Source of the DNA: Candidatus Dojkabacteria bacterium
Lineage (GTDB): Bacteria; Patescibacteriota; Dojkabacteria; GCA-002793355
Assembly (NCBI GenBank): GCA_015489595.1
Contig: WFZK01000002.1
Span: 1 to 51,874 of the forward strand
Direction of reading: 5' to 3'
DNA length: 51,874 bases
Position numbers and translations under genes: made by a program. Below are positions 50,674 to 51,874 of this stretch, one piece after another. The notes under the pieces were generated by a model. It was not told the DNA's origin, did no database searches, and worked only from the letters and a program-made list of their open reading frames with translations. The first letter of the stretch is position 1, and each line of letters begins with the position of its first letter.

Positions 50674-50679
50674 TATAAT
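50674..50679 (+). promoter_or_regulatory. -10 box for hsdM (leaderless)
   Basis: TGG-TATAAT ends 5 nt before the ATG at 50685. Confidence 0.65.
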
Positions 50680-50684
50680 CCCTT

Positions 50685-51874
50685 ATGACCTCTGAAGGCG
50701 AGGTTCGCGCAACTTTAAAAAAACAGCTATGGTCAATCGCGAATATACTTAGGGGACGTATGAATGCGGATGAGTACAAGGTTTACATCCTAGCTTTCAT
50801 TTTTTATAAGTATCTCTCTGAGAAGTTCGAGAGGTACGCTAATCAGGTTCTTCAGCATTTCGGTGGGAAACGTCCTTATGTCGATCTTAGAGGAGAGGAG
50901 GACATCCTCGGCACGGTCAAATATCTTGTTAAGAGTGCATTAGGATTTGAGTTAGAACCGTATGAATTGTTTTCTTATATAGTGAAAAAGGGAAAAGGTG
51001 AAATCTCGGGGACAGATACTTTTATACTCGAGGATGTGAGAGCTGCCTTTAATAAAATTGAGCAATCCGCAATGGGAGGCGTGGCAGAACACGCTTACGT
51101 TGGTTTATTCGATGATGTAGATCTAAATTCCACAAAATTAGGCAAGTATCCAAAAGATCGCAATAGAATTGTTGTAGAAGTGTTAAATAAATTAGCAGAA
51201 ATAGATTTTCATATAGATGAAGCTGAGTCAGATGTACTTGGCAATGCTTATGAGTATCTTATTGGAGAATTTGCAAGTGAAGCAGGCAAAAAGGGCGGAG
51301 AGTTTTATACACCAGCTCAAGTATCTAAATTACTTGCAAAGCTAGTTACTGTAAACTTGCAACCAGATAAAGATGGCAAAAAGCGTATTCATAAGGCATA
51401 TGACCCTACTTGTGGCTCGGGCTCTTTGTTGCTAAAACTAAAACAAGAAACAGAGGTCGTTGATTTTTATGGCCAAGAACTAAACCCAACCACTTACAAC
51501 CTTGCACGTATGAATATGCTTTTGCACGACATTCCGCCAGCTAATTTTCATATTGCACAGGGCGACACATTAGAAGACGATCAATTCCCAGATTTAAAAG
51601 CAGATGTAATTGTTGCTAATCCCCCTTTTTCTGCAAAATGGCGTTCAGACGATAATCCGTTATTTAAAGATGACCCTAGATTTGCTCTGTATGGTGTTTT
51701 AGCGCCAAAATCCTATGCAGATTATGCTTTTGTAACCCATATGCTTTACCATTTGCAGGAGAATGGTTATATGGCAGTAGTTTTACCCCATGGAACACTT
51801 TTTAGAGGTGGAAGAGAATATAAGATTCGCAGATACTTAATTGAAAAAGCAAATGTAATAGATGCAATTATCGG
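50685..51874 (+). CDS. hsdM: Type I restriction-modification methylase subunit HsdM, 3' end cut off
   Basis: 396 codons are visible and the frame runs off the window. N-terminal helical HsdM_N domain ('LKKQLWSIANILRGRMNADEYK'-like region, about 8-150), then the N6-adenine methylase: 'GEFYTPAQVSKLLAKLV', motif I 'DPTCGSGSLLLKL' (SAM binding) and motif IV 'VIVANPPFSAKW' (NPPF catalytic loop). It methylates adenine with the HsdS subunit, protecting DNA from HsdR; hsdS and hsdR are expected downstream. Base composition becomes more AT-rich after about 51.1 kb than in the first 400 bp, a possible sign of mosaic transfer. Confidence 0.95.
   Translation, partial: MTSEGEVRATLKKQLWSIANILRGRMNADEYKVYILAFIFYKYLSEKFERYANQVLQHFGGKRPYVDLRGEEDILGTVKYLVKSALGFELEPYELFSYIVKKGKGEISGTDTFILEDVRAAFNKIEQSAMGGVAEHAYVGLFDDVDLNSTKLGKYPKDRNRIVVEVLNKLAEIDFHIDEAESDVLGNAYEYLIGEFASEAGKKGGEFYTPAQVSKLLAKLVTVNLQPDKDGKKRIHKAYDPTCGSGSLLLKLKQETEVVDFYGQELNPTTYNLARMNMLLHDIPPANFHIAQGDTLEDDQFPDLKADVIVANPPFSAKWRSDDNPLFKDDPRFALYGVLAPKSYADYAFVTHMLYHLQENGYMAVVLPHGTLFRGGREYKIRRYLIEKANVIDAII

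Noticed and set aside
1-51874. UGA recoding as in SR1/Gracilibacteria
   Set aside because: TGA ends def, the ECF sigma gene and the protease gene at natural protein ends, and conserved proteins contain no in-frame TGA.
1-51874. CRISPR arrays, transposases or prophage genes
   Set aside because: No regularly spaced direct repeats and no recognisable mobile-element or phage proteins were seen; the only repeats are the palindromes and the paralogous pair.

Overview
The window looks like a chromosomal piece of a Candidate Phyla Radiation (Patescibacteria) bacterium, possibly of the Microgenomates/Katanobacteria type. That placement is inference, from an alanyl-tRNA synthetase without its C-terminal domain, an unusual rpoBC neighbourhood, many lineage-specific one- or two-TM proteins, very short intergenic gaps and few Shine-Dalgarno sites. 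Base composition is moderate (about 40-45% GC by eye). UGA behaves as an ordinary stop codon, which argues against Gracilibacteria/SR1.

Layout. 1-0.84 kb: 3' end of the primary sigma factor gene, then peptide deformylase. 0.85-2.65 kb (minus): four overlapping genes, PilN-like, PilO-like, a small membrane protein and a YjbQ-family protein. 2.86-3.33 kb: tRNA-His running directly into a small membrane protein gene. 3.4-6.55 kb: a tandem pair of paralogous secreted or anchored proteins with duplicated promoters, and a two-TM protein. 6.57-10.87 kb: a coupled operon of metallo-hydrolase, ECF sigma factor and a 1050-residue membrane protein that may be its anti-sigma or sensor. 11.04 kb: a 29-residue membrane peptide with the best promoter and Shine-Dalgarno in the window. 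11.2-12.5 kb: a TyrA-PheA fusion. 12.7-22.5 kb: a surface polysaccharide locus (two O-antigen ligase/polymerase-like proteins, two GT4 enzymes, flippase, Wzz-like protein, PssD/PssE pair). 22.6-23.25 kb: peroxiredoxin fused to cytochrome b5. 23.5-34.7 kb: one long operon dsbA-like, rpoB, rpoC, rpsL, rpsG, rplY, thiI and a HEPN-like protein. 34.9-42.7 kb: DUF2207 protein, HAD protein, an unknown, an anchored serine protease, DUF167, a DHA2-type MFS exporter and an NrnA-like phosphoesterase. 42.8 kb: tRNA-Ala(CGC). 42.9-49.3 kb (minus): lineage-specific proteins around alaS. 49.4-51.87 kb: a one-TM protein and a type I restriction methylase cut by the window end.

Two window-wide patterns stand out. 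First, eight long near-perfect palindromes (20-24 bp arms) share a CGATTTT-G core and G/C-rich outer arms whose sequence changes in a compensatory way between copies. They sit only at gene boundaries, often on stop codons or next to promoters. Second, many transcription units have a TATAAT-like -10 box (usually with an upstream TGn) ending exactly 5-6 nt before the start codon, so their mRNAs should be leaderless. This pattern also settles several start codons.

Gene-specific highlights: the peroxiredoxin-cytochrome b5 fusion; the TyrA-PheA fusion with an altered dehydratase motif; the ECF sigma/giant membrane protein pair; the strongly driven 29-residue membrane peptide; RpoB and S12 residues that predict intrinsic rifampicin and streptomycin insensitivity; and an AlaRS lacking C-Ala. 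There is no CRISPR array, rRNA, transposase or prophage visible. No gene-free stretch exceeds 300 bases; the longest (15001-15273) holds divergent promoters and a possible hairpin.
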